Positions 22,873 through 33,896 of a stretch of DNA of 64,000 nt are shown in pieces. This DNA is from Cadophora sp. MPI-SDFR-AT-0126 (Eukaryota; Ascomycota; Leotiomycetes; Helotiales; Ploettnerulaceae). Location of the stretch: NCBI GenBank assembly GCA_020747065.1, contig JAGMVK010000007.1:2728001-2792000 (forward strand), given 5' to 3'. The notes under the pieces were generated by a model that had not been told where the DNA came from, did no database searches, and saw only the letters and a list, made by a program, of their open reading frames with translations. Every line of letters begins with the position of its first letter. Position 1 is the stretch's first letter. Made by a program: the position numbers and the translations under genes.

Positions 22873-23744
22873 CTATTCGTCTTTGAGATCAAGTCCAGCA
22901 ATCAAGACGTAGTCATCAGGATCAAGCTGCGTCAAAACACGACGCACAACATCCATGACAGCATTTTTGTCGAGCTTTCTTCCACTCATGAAAACCACAA
23001 CCCTCGTTAAATCAGGCAACGCTTCCTCTCCATTCCCAACACCAGCATCATGCGAATCAACACGATACTGCAACTCAATGTATCGAAGTCGCAAATCACA
23101 ATGCTTCTCCAGCTCCTGAAAGGCACCAATTTCCTGCACTGCAGCCCAGACTTGCTTCATGAAGCTGGTGTATTTTACTTTGGATGGGTTAACAACTTCC
23201 ATAGTACCCCGATGACCGCCATGTCTGGTACCGATTTTCTTGTTGAAGTTGACGGTTTCAAGGTCCGAGATGTAGTCCGAGATGTATGATGTGAGTACGT
23301 CGTCGTCCATTTGATGTCCCCAATAAATGCGGAAGGGGCCAGCTGATGGTTTCTGTTTCTTCTTATATTTTCCTCCGGTTTGAAAGGGTGTCATATTGGC
23401 TCTTGTCATTCCAGCACCCTCAAAATCCTCATCTGTGAGCGAGCTTATGATGAGGGATTTCTCCATCGCTGAAAAGATGTAAGCACTGCAAGAATATGTA
23501 TGTACCGCGCCGAAGATCTTGCTAGCTCGGTCTTTACGTTCTTGGGGGGATCTTCTCATGAGGAGGCAGAGTTGATGAGATGTGAGAAGTAATCCTGTAC
23601 CGGGGTTGGGGATGGTCAGGAATTCCAGGTAGAGGGGGTCATTGACTGGGAGGTGTTAGACAGAGATTGGGAACGGGAAGATTTTTCCTTACGATCATTT
23701 TCAAGACGCTTAAAGTTATAGCCAAGCTTTTCCTCTTCTGCCAT
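22873..23744 (-). CDS. hypothetical protein, 274 residues
   Basis: Two exons (23744-23693 and 23645-22873) are joined over a 47 nt intron; the frame continues as FKRLEND-LNDPLYLEFL. The protein is hydrophilic with no signal peptide or membrane segment. A Lys-rich patch (KYKKKQK) lies near residue 110 and an acidic, ordered C-terminal half follows, ending RRVLTQLDPDDYVLIAGLDL. I do not recognise a family. Strand/helix alternation and the lack of low complexity suggest a folded cytosolic or nuclear protein. Both exons have clean splice sites, supporting a real gene. Confidence 0.7.
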
Positions 23745-24079
23745 GGTTGATGAGTAGGAGGTATGAGGTGAGCTTTGCTTTGAAGGTTCGATGAGGATTG
23801 AGGTGCGATGATGTTGTTTACTGCTTATTATTCTGAGTCCAGAGTGCGAAACACAGACGGGAACCAGCGTAGATGGGCTTCTGGGAAGTCTGCGAAGGAG
23901 GATTGTAGGCCGACGGCGTCTGACTGATGTACAGGGCTGTGCTGCGTGAAGCAAACACAAAAATCAGGGTCGAGAGACTTATAGGATGTCTGAGAGAGAT
24001 AACAGTGGCCAGATGGTGTCTATCGACGTGCAATGCTGTCGTGTTTGAAGGGTTTCAGCTTTGCGGCGGTTTGTAGGAC
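23745..24079. other. upstream region of the 274-residue gene
   Basis: Non-coding. Part of it (around 23970-24079) resembles the 162 bp repeat that follows and may be a third, more worn copy. Confidence 0.4.
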
Positions 24080-24404
24080 GGCGACGTTGCGACGGCTCGA
24101 TAGGTTTTGGGGGGAAATCTGCAGCCCGCAGACAGTGGATGCAATAAGAGCTGTGCTAGATAAGCTTCTTAGAGTATGAGGGAGATCGACAGAGTGCAGG
24201 TGTGCTTGAGTGTGAGTTGTGTTGGAGAGTAGTTGTGGAAAGGCGACTTTGCGACGGCGAGGTAGCTTCTGGCGGGAGATCTGCTGCGTACAGGCAGCGG
24301 AGAGAGCGAAAGCTGGGGTAGACCAGCTTCGCAGTGTGCGAGGGAAATCAGCAGAGCGCTGATGTGCTTGAGGATGCGTTGTGCTGAAGAGTAGTTGCGA
24401 AAAG
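24080..24404. repeat. 162 bp tandem duplication, two diverged copies
   Basis: GGCGACGTTGCGACGG at 24080 recurs as GGCGACTTTGCGACGG at 24242. The similarity continues through the AGCTTC-T-AG-GT-TG/CGAGG and GTGCTTGAG-TG blocks to GTTGNGAAA at the end of each copy, giving a constant spacing of 162 bp. It is non-coding. Copies differ substantially, so the event is old. Confidence 0.75.
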
Positions 24405-25642
24405 AGAAAATAATGTGTTGGAGAGACGAGATGTTGATGTCTGGACGCGCTGGGTGTTTTGGGAAAACATCAAATTTGTGGGTTACCGGAACAATAAAAC
24501 GGCGGCCGATGAGCTTTACCAATGGAGCCCAAACTTAGATAAGTCTCGAGGATTATTGTCTGTTCATGTTTAAGTCTTTCGAAAGTGTTGCTGTGATGGA
24601 AATTCTTATCCTGAGCATAGGCATCAAAGTAACTGTGACAAACCCTCAAAGACTTAGGCATTTGTAGCTAAAAGTACCTCAAATTACACTTTACTGGTCA
24701 GTTAAGCAGAACAAATTACGCTATTGTAAGTATCAATGTTGGGAGATAAGTTCTTCGAAAGTGTTGCATCACATGTTAAGAAGAATTATATTAAAACACG
24801 TGACTACTGCAACAACGAGGAACGCTGATAGACACCCAAGGACTCAGCAGATTTCATCGTGTGCTCTTTATATCAAAGAAAAACCACCGGGAGGGAAAGA
24901 GTTTTAAGGGTCTAGGTATGCGGCAAAGGTCCGGAAGTACTTGGGGCTTTGAAAGACAACGCAGCCTTCTCACATTCTCTCACACGTGCTTACTTTTATG
25001 ATTCCCTTTGCACCTCATCATCGTCTGCTCTATCAGTATGATATTGTGCTCTGCAATATCAATAGTAGTCATTAGGCCCATTACTGCAGCCCCGGACTTG
25101 TCAATGACATAAGTGCATGTCCTGGAAGCTCCTGCTTGTCGATTAACACCAACACCAACCTACGCATACAATCTGCACATAAGACCGAGCATACCCGAAC
25201 TAGTTTAAGCATGTTACTGTACATCCAATCAGAACAATATCGATTCTTGTCTTGACAATAGCTCTAGAGATATTTTTGGGGGAGGCCAGGATCGGGGGAA
25301 GAATCACCTGGTTTGTGAAATTGAGAGCCGGAATAGGCATTGAAACTCGGAGAGTTGGAAAATTAATTTTGCTTCTTCTTACCGAACAAAAAAAAGTTGT
25401 ACTAACACCCTCAGCATTAATGCTGGACCTAAAGAACAATGCACAATGTATTGTTTAGACCCATAATCTACTTGTTCCAAACAAAGAACGAGGTCCAGAT
25501 CCATTTACGCCATTCTATGCCAAGAACAAAAAACAACTTCGGATCTTATCACACATATATCTGTCATACAAGTATCGCATTATGATTCTTTATCTCAATA
25601 TATGGATAGACTCTGGTGCTTGCGGCATATCACATCCAAACC
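24405..25642. other. intergenic
   Basis: No gene seen. Short unrelated frames only; AT-rich towards the right, leading into the SprT-like gene promoter. Confidence 0.5.
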
Positions 25643-26519
25643 ATGAGTCGTCGTCATCATCATCATCACCACCACCATTCATCTGGTAGTTCTTCAGTCA
25701 CTAGACACGGATCAGTTCCAAAAAGTTCCTCCTCTGGCCATTCCATAATTACTGACCATCTGAAGAAACCTCGAGGAAGAAAATATCTGGAGAATGACCT
25801 GTCTTCCGCCCTGCAACGCAATGCCAGGAGCTTTGACTCTTGAGGTTAGATTCCGTCTTAAAAGATGGCAGTACCACATCATGACGGGAGAGATTCCTCA
25901 TGTCACCTCGGAACCCGATTTTCTCGAGCTCGCGACAACCTGGCTTCGCATCTTCGACCACGCATTCTTCTTTAATCTTGTTCGCAGCGGTCTAAATCAA
26001 CAGAATCCTATAAAAATATATTATGACGATAGTGATGAGCGAGCGAATGGATATTGCACTCATGGCTGCTTCATTATTAAGCCGACGATCTCGCTGAACA
26101 CCTACCGCGACGACGATGATGGCAGTGCCAGCTCGCTAGCCAGAGATATGATAGGCGTTCTGCTGCACGAAATGTTACATGCGTTCCTATGGTTATACTG
26201 TTGCGAGTGCGACGAGTGCGACAAGCGTACAGTATCTGGGAAAGGTCACAGCGGTCAGTCTGGCCATGGACCGAATTTCATCAATGCTCTGAACGCCATT
26301 GAAGAGGCTTTTCAAGATCACATTCAGTGGGAAGTCGATGGGGGTATAATGCAGTCTCTTGCTCTCGAGATGGCTACCTCGGGCTGGGTTTCGAGGGACG
26401 ATCAATTACAAAGGTGGGGGATAGATTATCAAGATTTGGTAGCTTCTGCAGAGGAAATGGAGCCGGGTGATCTCAATAGCGGCGACGGCCAAGTGCTTTG
26501 CCTTTGCAGCGTCATGTAA
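25643..26519 (+). CDS. SprT-like zinc metalloprotease family protein (paralogue 1), frame change needed
   Basis: The ATG at 25643 follows ACC and opens with MSRR and eight His. A second frame from about 25850 to 26519 carries the SprT-like core: LLHEMLHAF (HExxH zinc site, ~26168), a CCECDECDKR cysteine group and a GHGPNF motif. SprT-like proteases include Spartan/Wss1 enzymes that clear DNA-protein crosslinks; this small fungal subgroup is uncharacterised. The N-terminal frame stops at 25841. It can be joined to the core by an intron 25801-25849 with a poor donor (GTCTTC), or by 25686-25779, or the gene is frameshifted. The KYLENDL segment of the first frame matches IENDL of the neighbour at 27068, which favours the first join. 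The domain is certain; the gene model is not. Confidence 0.65.
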
Positions 26520-27067
26520 GAAGCATCCAATAGATTCTTCAACGATCAATTCTAAGATAGTTGTCACCTGTCAATGAATTTATACGATTGCAGGAAAGAA
26601 GTTTGATGAGCTAAGTAGCATGTAGAAAGGGGCGGAACACCAATGTGACATAAGATACTAAGTAGCCAAAAGTCGATCGCGTAGTAACCTAGTAGGCCCT
26701 GTAGCGTGGATAGAAAGGTTTTGTTTGGAAGATGTCTTGAAAACTTGCATATTAATATTCTTACCTTTTTATATCGACTGTCATAAATCCAACACAAAAA
26801 ATGCAGAGCAACAGGGAGTTTTGATTTTGTGGAGCGACCCTGAAGCACACGTACATTGTTTAACTTAGTGGACAAAGACAACACTGGTGTGTTGCAGAAT
26901 AATAAATTCGAAACAAGTAATCCATTGTCCAGGACGATGGTGAACAATGGCAAGAGACAAGCCCATAACACCGCCCATCTCACCAACCTCCGCTGCCTAT
27001 AAATTATCCAAGTAAATTTGATAATGGTTTGATCTTAACGAGTAATCCTTTGGCATTAATCAGCAAA
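26520..27067. other. spacer between the two SprT-like genes
   Basis: A 140-codon minus-strand frame (26564-26986) with a hydrophobic start lies here, but it has no splice structure or recognisable motif and fills the spacer antisense, so it is not called. Confidence 0.45.
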
Positions 27068-27921
27068 ATGACAATCACAAATCTACCTTCCTCTAGAAAC
27101 CGGTCAGTGAAGACGGTCGACACTGAGCCCACAGACTCGGATGGCCATCCAGCAATTGAGAATGACCTTCCCAATGCAATTCGGAGGAGATACTGTGGGA
27201 AATTTCTGTCAAAGACTCTCCGTGAAAACGCTGAGGCAGACATTAAAACCAGACTTGGGGATAGCGAGATGCGGATTTTAGGACTTCCCGTTCCACCGAT
27301 TGAGAACTCCGCACAGGCGAAAGCAATGGTAACGAGATTCCTCCCCATATTTGATACAGCCTTCTTCATAACCTCGTGGGAAAAATCGTCAGAGAACGTG
27401 TTGAGATATACGATGACGCCGACGACATAGGCAAGTTCTGCTACAGCGGAGATTTAACTATCCGTCTGAATATGTCAACTCTATATCACAGCGGTGCTCT
27501 GGGTGAGAAGCTACTGTGTATGCTCCTCCACGAGATGCTGCACGTCTTTCTCGAATACTATACCTGCAAGTGTAAGAAATGCGAGAAGCGAACAGCGAGA
27601 ACGGGTGGTCCCGGAAAGACGAACCACGGTTTCGCATTCTGCAACGCCATGATTGGGTTGCAGGAGGCACTTCAGCGCGTGGTCGGGTGGAAAGCCGATT
27701 GTGACCTTGCTCACAGCGTCCGCGCGGAGATGAATGCTAGTGGCGGGGAACCCACGGAGGAACAGCTCAAGCGATGGGGCCTCGACCATATGATCCTGAA
27801 TTTTAGGAGAGGAAAGAAACCGAAGACTCGAGCGGCACATGCTGGCCACAGCAGTTCAAGAGAACGCAATGGAGGTCGGGGTAGCGAAGACTTGAACTGC
27901 ACCTGTTGTGCCATAATGTAG
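27068..27921 (+). pseudogene. SprT-like metalloprotease paralogue 2, apparent 1-nt frameshift
   Basis: The ATG at 27068 opens a frame to 27430, then the next frame continues to 27921. The join falls at IFDTAFF / HNLVGK, which aligns with IFDHAFFFNLVRS of paralogue 1 as one missing base at about 27366-27370. No GT-AG intron there would keep the conserved residues. The core is otherwise intact: LLHEMLHVF (HExxH, ~27529), a CKCKKCEKR cysteine group, NHGFAF and a C-terminal CTCCAIM that could be a prenylation-like CaaX end. Because the rest is open and conserved, it is either a recent pseudogene, a sequencing error, or a gene that tolerates the shift. It lies in tandem, 549 bp after paralogue 1. 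Confidence 0.6.
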
Positions 27922-28884
27922 ATCAGGGCGTAAACCTAACATGAACTTAGTTTACTCAATAGAAATGCTTGTTGATCAAGGCGCTACGAGAATGGTATAG
28001 TTGCAGCTTCAAACGCAAAATGCGATTAACTTATGTGAGAACCACTCGATCGAATAGTTAGGATAAATGAATGCTTTTTTTTATAAAAGTATAACGTCCA
28101 TCCCTGCGTGGCGAAAAACCCACTGTGCCGAAAAAAATGATAGGTACTTTGATTTTAAGCATTTCAAACTCTGTGCACACATCTATCTCTCCTGTTATTT
28201 TAGCCGTGTTCCGTGGCCACTCCTAAATACTCTGAGCCCATCCCGCTGGAAAATTACGTTCGCATCGTCGCCGTCGCGTCTGACTGGCAGAGAGTCCCCT
28301 TTAGAGCGCAAGAGAGTTCCTTTAGCACAGCTCCACCATCGAGCTTTTATTACTCCCGATACTTATAAAAGTGTCGTTCCCAAACTTTAAGGCTCACTAC
28401 CATGCTAGGAAATCGTCATTAGCCTAGTGGCTGCTGTGGCACGCAAATTCATGTAAGTTTGCCACGCCCGTTGGTACAGCGTAAAACGACCCCGCACGTC
28501 CTATAATAATTACGACGTAGTTTCACTTATGTAATCATTTGTGTCCAGGACTGTGGCTGACCAAGGCGAAATCGCACCATGTGCGGCCTTGACTGACAGC
28601 GAGCGAACACCAGGTCAACGCCAACGTCTAAGACCTCCCTAATACACGCTACGCTGTTATAGAATATGTTAGAAGTCCAGTGGCAACACTAGAGCACTAT
28701 AAAGGCACATTCTCTCCTTAACCCTCTATATATTGGGGGGAAAATAAATAAATATTATACATCAAGGGCCTGCCTTAACCCAAGCTTTCTGGATAGCTTA
28801 TAGCATTATGATTTGAGGGACCTCTTTTAGTATCTAGGCGTAACGTTTCTCTGTAAGAATTGTTCGCAGACTCCTCTATGGCTT
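27922..28884. other. intergenic between SprT-like pair and NLR-like gene
   Basis: No gene. 28440-28475 could form a small hairpin (GTGGCA...TTTGCCAC). The right part is AT-rich 3' flank of the NLR-like gene. Confidence 0.45.
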
Positions 28885-31830
28885 TCATAGCCTCTTTTCT
28901 GCTACGGTATTCAAAGCCTGAAGAATTTCTCGCAATCTTTGACACCTAGGATGATCAGGTCCGACGACTTTCTCATATCCTGCAAGAGCCTTTGAATGCA
29001 TGACCCTAGCCTTTGCAAAATCGGCTTGACGTTTGAAGAGAGAGCCAAGACCCCATAACGTGTTAAGCGCAGGGGCATAAGTCGTGATATTATCTGCGCC
29101 GAGCGCCTTCTCATAGCCTCGCAGCGCCCGCTTGTACATCTGCTCGGCCAACGCGAGCTTGCCCTGGCCAGCGTAAAGGAGCCCGAGGTTGTAAACTGTC
29201 TGGAGCGTTGACGTGTGCTCTGCACCGAGCGCCATCTCTTTGCCTCGCAGCGCCCGCTTGTACATCTGCTCGGCCTTGACGAGCTTGCCCTGGTCAGCGT
29301 AGAGGAGCCCGAGGTTGTTGACTGTGCGGAGCGTCGACGTGTGCTCTGCACCGAGCGCCGTCTCTTTGCCTCGCAGCGCCCGCTCGAACATCTGTTCGGC
29401 CAAAGCGAGCTTGCCCTGGTCACGGTAGAGGATCCCGAGGCAGTTGACTGTGTCGAGTGTCGATGTGTGCTCTGGGCCGAGCGCCGTCTCTTTGCCTCGC
29501 AGTGCCCGTAGGTACATCTGCTCGGCCTCCGCGAGCTTGCCCTGGTCCGAGTAGAGGACTCCCGTCTTGTGAACCGTATCGAGCGTCGACGTATGCTCTA
29601 TGCCGAGCGCCCTCTCCTTGCCCTTCAGCGCCCGCTCGTACATCTGCTCGGCCTCCGCGAGCTTGCTCTGTTCCCGGTAGAGGAGACCTAACTGGTGATA
29701 TGCCTGTTCCATACCACTGTGTCTGACTAAGTCGTTCAACACAAAATAAGAACATCTGGCCGCATGCTGGAGAAGCCGTCGTTGTGTCAGCCAGGGCTGA
29801 AGGTCCTGCTCGCCTGGAACATGTGATGCTATAAGCTTGAGTGCCACTTTAGCAAGATCGAAGTCCCACGATTGATTAAGAACGTGAACTGTCCATGAGT
29901 GAACACACCCATGGATACTATACCCTCGTGACTCAAGTAGCTCCAGCGATGGTTTGTCTACTTGTACGAGCCCGTGGTCACTGAGTACCCGCATCGCTCC
30001 ATGGAAACTTAACTCGTCTTCAACAAGCTCTCGCATCCAGTCTGGGTCCTCGGAATCGCAGTGTTGCAGAAGCTTAAGCCATAGATCCTGGTTATCGAAG
30101 TATGCCCAGAATCGAAGAAGTTGAGCCGAGAGTAGGCTCCGTTGCTCGACGCGCTCAAATGAAATCTGCCACGTAGAATAAAGTGTTCGGTCTTCGTACG
30201 AGCTCAATTCAGGACTTGTCTTTTGCAGTTTTGCCCATGATTTCTCGTATAAGCGAAGATAGTCCGGGAAAGATATCGCCGCTTGATTAAGGTATGCTCC
30301 AGCCGTTGCTAGAGCAAGAGGGAACCCGTCTAATTCTTTAGCGAGCTTTGCGGCATCCGCATCTATATAAAGATTAGTACTACTTTTATTGCGTAGAATA
30401 GGGCTTACCATCCATTAATCCCTCCCTACGCGATGCATTTGACAAAATTGTAAGACTGTCGCGCAAATCCCCTAGCTTCGTGACTTGTACAAGATGCCCG
30501 ATCTGAACTTGTGACGACCGTGTGGTAATAAGCACCGAGCCTTGATATACTTCAGGAAGATATTTCGTGATGTCCACTGCTGCGGGATCTTTGTTACTCG
30601 CCAGTCTCGGATTGTCGTAGTTGTCGTATATCATCAGCCATCGCGTGTTATATGGCAGACTTAGCCACGCCTTGACAGCAGCGATAACGTCGTCGAGATT
30701 CTTTATATCAATGGTGCTGAGGCCGCGGGCTGAGGGGTACTCTCGTAATATTTGCCTTGCCACAGCAGCAAAGCTCTGCCTCGAAGAATCTTCATCTTTG
30801 ATATTGAGCCAGAATGTCGCCGAGTAATTGTCCTTGTGCCGCTTTGCGTACGCAATAGCTAATTGTGTCTTGCCAATCCCGCCTAGACCATGAAGAACAA
30901 CGGTATGCCGGGAGCCATCGCTACCTAGTGCCTTGTGTATCTCTCTGAGCTCATCCTCTCGTGCCACGAAATGTTCGATGTCGGAGACTGCAGAGAGACT
31001 AAACGGGATCGAAAAGTTCTCGTATTTGATCCCTATCCGAGTTAACAACCTCTTCTTAACTTATTCCGGATCAACCGAAAAGAGTATATCGTACCCTTTT
31101 CCTTCCTATCAATCGCCTCCTGGAGCCGTCCCACTGCATTCGCCCTCCCTTCGCCATAGATAAGGGGCATGTGAACGTCGAACATGCCTAGCAACGAGTA
31201 TGCCATGTCTTCTTCCCGAGTAGTCTGACGAGTTTCTGCCCATGACGTTCGTTCGGTTGCGCTGAACTCAGCTAAGGGACCTTCTCGAAGAGCTTTGCTA
31301 GGAATTCTTGTTATCTCGCAGATGTGTCGCTCTAGGGATAATTTATCGCCTAGAAGCTTCTGATCCTTAGAGAAGAACTCAACTGATGTCGGAGCAATAA
31401 GCTCTTGAAGGGTCCAGCCTCGCGTAAACCATCTGCTTGCTCGGAATGCCATTTCCCATAGTAGCCGATCAGACTTGTCGTTGATGTCGATGACAGGCGA
31501 CGAAACATCTGGCAGATAGACGTAACATTTCGCCGCGTCACGGTACCAGCGAAACATAGAGTTTATAGCCTCTGCGAGCTCAGTGCTGTTCGATTTGTCG
31601 ATACAACAGGTGTCTACCCAAAAGTATTGGAAGCCATCACGCCTAGCTTGTTCTCCACAAAATCGGATCTTGTCAAAACCAGTCTTGCTCGCTCCATTCC
31701 CCTCCGTCATGTCCTTGAAGGTGACCTCCTCCAGTCCCCAGGTGTGTGAGAGTATAGCATACGGGGGAATATTGCGGAAGAACTCCGTCAGGCTGAAATC
31801 GCCATCGTTGTTATAGTGTAGCAGTCGCAT
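28885..31830 (-). CDS. NLR-like HET-NB-ARC-TPR protein
   Basis: Three exons (31830-31095, 31032-30409, 30362-28885) with introns of 62 and 46 nt give 945 residues. The N-terminal HET effector domain (1 to ~215) has YAILSHTWG, FWVDTCCIDKSNSTE and WFTRGWTLQELIAP. The NB-ARC NTPase has the P-loop GLGGIGKT (~294-301), Walker B RWLMIYDN (~376), GSVLITTRSS and the GFPLAL motif. The C-terminus (~673-930) is a kinesin-light-chain-type TPR array with 42-residue units (LGLLY..QGKLA.AEQMY.RALRGKE.ALG.EHTSTL). This is the plan of fungal STAND/NLR proteins, in which repeats sense a ligand, the NTPase oligomerises and HET triggers death. The ligand is unknown. The gene is intact by eye. The AT-rich tail follows the stop. 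Confidence 0.93.
29095..29724. repeat. five 126 bp coding tandem repeats (TPR units)
   Basis: The block CGCAGCGCCCG (with small variants) recurs at 29120, 29246, 29372, 29498 and 29624, exactly 126 bp apart. Each unit encodes one 42-residue TPR of the NLR-like gene. Neighbouring units are nearly identical at DNA level, much more alike than the outermost TPRs, which indicates recent duplication or gene-conversion homogenisation. Confidence 0.95.
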
Positions 31831-32737
31831 TATTCGACTAGGTTCCGGGATCGCAAGAGAGAGGGATCTCGGTAATTATTGACCCGTCGAGTTGGCACAG
31901 ACGTGAAGTGAGGTGAAGGTTGGAAGAGGAGGTTGGGTTGAGGCCGGCGCCCTCAGCTGAGCGGCAGCCTCATGGCATGTGTCGTCGTGCATCAGCCACT
32001 TCAGAAGATCCTGGCGGCTGTCTGGCTATTTCGAGCCAGCCATGCATCGTCTTTCTATACATCTTGTGGTGAGGAAGAATGTACATCAGCATGTAGGCAC
32101 ACGGCTGTACAAACGCAAAAGTGGGTGATATATCAAGGAGGCTAGAAAATGGCTATAATGTACAAAATAATACGACAAGCGTGACTGTTAATATGGCATT
32201 ATGTAAGCGTAATAAATTCGCTTGGCATTTTGTGTACCTTCCCCCTTTAGTCCGGATAAACTCGGCATGCAGGTTTCCTTGTGCTTTGTATCTTCAAACC
32301 TTAGAACCCTATTTATTCTTGATAGAAGCTTCGTGCTACGGTCCCGAAATTTAGAGACAGGCCAATGGTTATGATAGAGCAGGGGGGAACAGCTAAAGCG
32401 GCTTTTAACGCCGTCGACGGGACGATCGACAGAATCACTACCACAGTGGTATTTTCTTACTGTAAACCGAATCCTTGTGGAGAAATATTTAAAGAACAAT
32501 AGCAAACTGATTATAACTTTATATATTTACGTGGTAGAGATTTGAGACCCCCAAACCATGAAGTCGTTTCGGCACACAGGGCTTTTCGGCACGCAGGGAT
32601 GGACGTTATACATGAAACAATTAAACACGCGATAGCTTTTCGGAACTCGCGGTACGGGCCATCTCAAGAAATATATACAGATGTCAAGCAGTAGCCCGCA
32701 ACGCACTACAAAACTTGCTCTTGTTGATAGAATTCAT
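31831..32737. other. intergenic upstream of the NLR-like gene
   Basis: Promoter of the NLR-like gene on the left and 3' flank of the beta-helix gene on the right. No other gene seen. Confidence 0.5.
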
Positions 32738-33896
32738 CTAGCAAATGTTCCTTGCACCGTTGCCAGTCAAAGTCCACTTGATGTTCTGGCCACAAGGAGA
32801 CTCTCGGACAGTTGTACCATCAACTCTCAGTGTGATGGTCAAATCCCTGTTATTCGCAAATTCCGTGCGTGCAGCCAACCTAACTTCGCCACCACCATTG
32901 ACAGTCCCGCCTTTAATCGTGATCCCATAGCAGTTCTCCAACAGAATCGCATTATTGCCGTTATTAGCGAGATCGACAGTCGTGATGGTTGCACCTCCAG
33001 ATTCTGAAACACAGAAGACGCCTCGTCCACCGCCGCGAGAGACAACTTTATCTATGTTTACGTTGTTGGTGTATGCACCGTTGGATAAACGACCGTTTCT
33101 GTTGGCAAAGCGAAGAGTTCCGTATCCTGTCCCGGCACCGACATTGTTGCCGTCAACAAGACCAACTTTCGCATTGATGGTAGTCTGGAGCAGCAGACCT
33201 GACTCTCCGCAATCTCTCGCAATGACGGAGCCTATTGTCAGACCGTCGATATTCCATGTCTCAACAGCGTGGCTGCTTGCTCCAGTGACGCGGATGGTAT
33301 CCATCTTGACATTAGAATTTGCAGCTTGATCGCGATCGAAACGGATACCGAGGCCGCCGCTGAGATTCATGGTGATTTGGCCGAGAGTGAGACCCTTGGT
33401 ACCGTAGAAGCGAAGGCCAAAGTAAGGGTTGCCGGTCATGGTGAGGTAGGGAATCTTGACATCGTTTGTGTTGACTGATTCGATTGCTCCTCTGCCTGAG
33501 CGGAGTGCTACATTGATGGTACCGCAGCCTTCAAAAGTCTTGCCGCTGGTGATTGAGATAGTGTTGGCACCGATGGATCCGGAAGCAATAACTGAAACGC
33601 GCTGTTCGGAATTAGCATATATGCAGCCTGCTAAGAGGAATACACAACATCGTATTACTGAAAGAATGGAGGACAGCTGGGATTGGTTGACTGACCTGGC
33701 CACTGCTGATGGAATCGAGTGCTGCCTGGATGGCTGCACGGTAGTCAGATCCAGAATAAACATTGGTAGAGCCCCTGGTAGCTACAAAAGAACTGCCGGA
33801 GCCAGTGACTTTTGCATCAGGGGTTCCGGAGCCGCATTGAGCAGATACAAGGGAAGAAAGGGCAATTAAAGCCGTCACGATAGAGAACTTTGCCAT
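32738..33896 (-). CDS. secreted right-handed parallel beta-helix protein, probable polysaccharide-active enzyme
   Basis: Two exons (33896-33696 and 33601-32738) around a 94 nt intron give 354 residues. A signal peptide ends ALSSLVSA before QCGSG. The rest is a repeating strand-turn pattern typical of pectate-lyase-like helices, for example TISITSGKTFEGCGTINVAL, then GLTLGQITMNLSGGLGIRFD, then GITIKGGTVNGGGEV. Asn-rich turns and small hydrophobic stacks recur about every 20-25 residues. No specific CAZy family motif is certain, so substrate is not assigned. Position beside GH105 and GH43 genes on the same strand suggests action on plant cell-wall polysaccharide. A C-terminal Cys pair (SPCGQN and NIC) may close a disulfide. 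Confidence 0.85.

Noticed and set aside
25643..25700. Eight His and SSG look like a cloning-vector tag
   Set aside because: Flanks are ordinary fungal sequence, the codons mix CAT and CAC, and no vector sequence such as a thrombin site or promoter is present.
26564..26986. 140-codon minus-strand frame with a hydrophobic start
   Set aside because: It fills the spacer between two plus-strand genes, with no motif, splice signal or promoter to support it.
29215..29511. Plus-strand frame over the TPR region
   Set aside because: It is the antisense shadow of the repeated TPR units; its own repeats follow the 126 bp period of the real gene.
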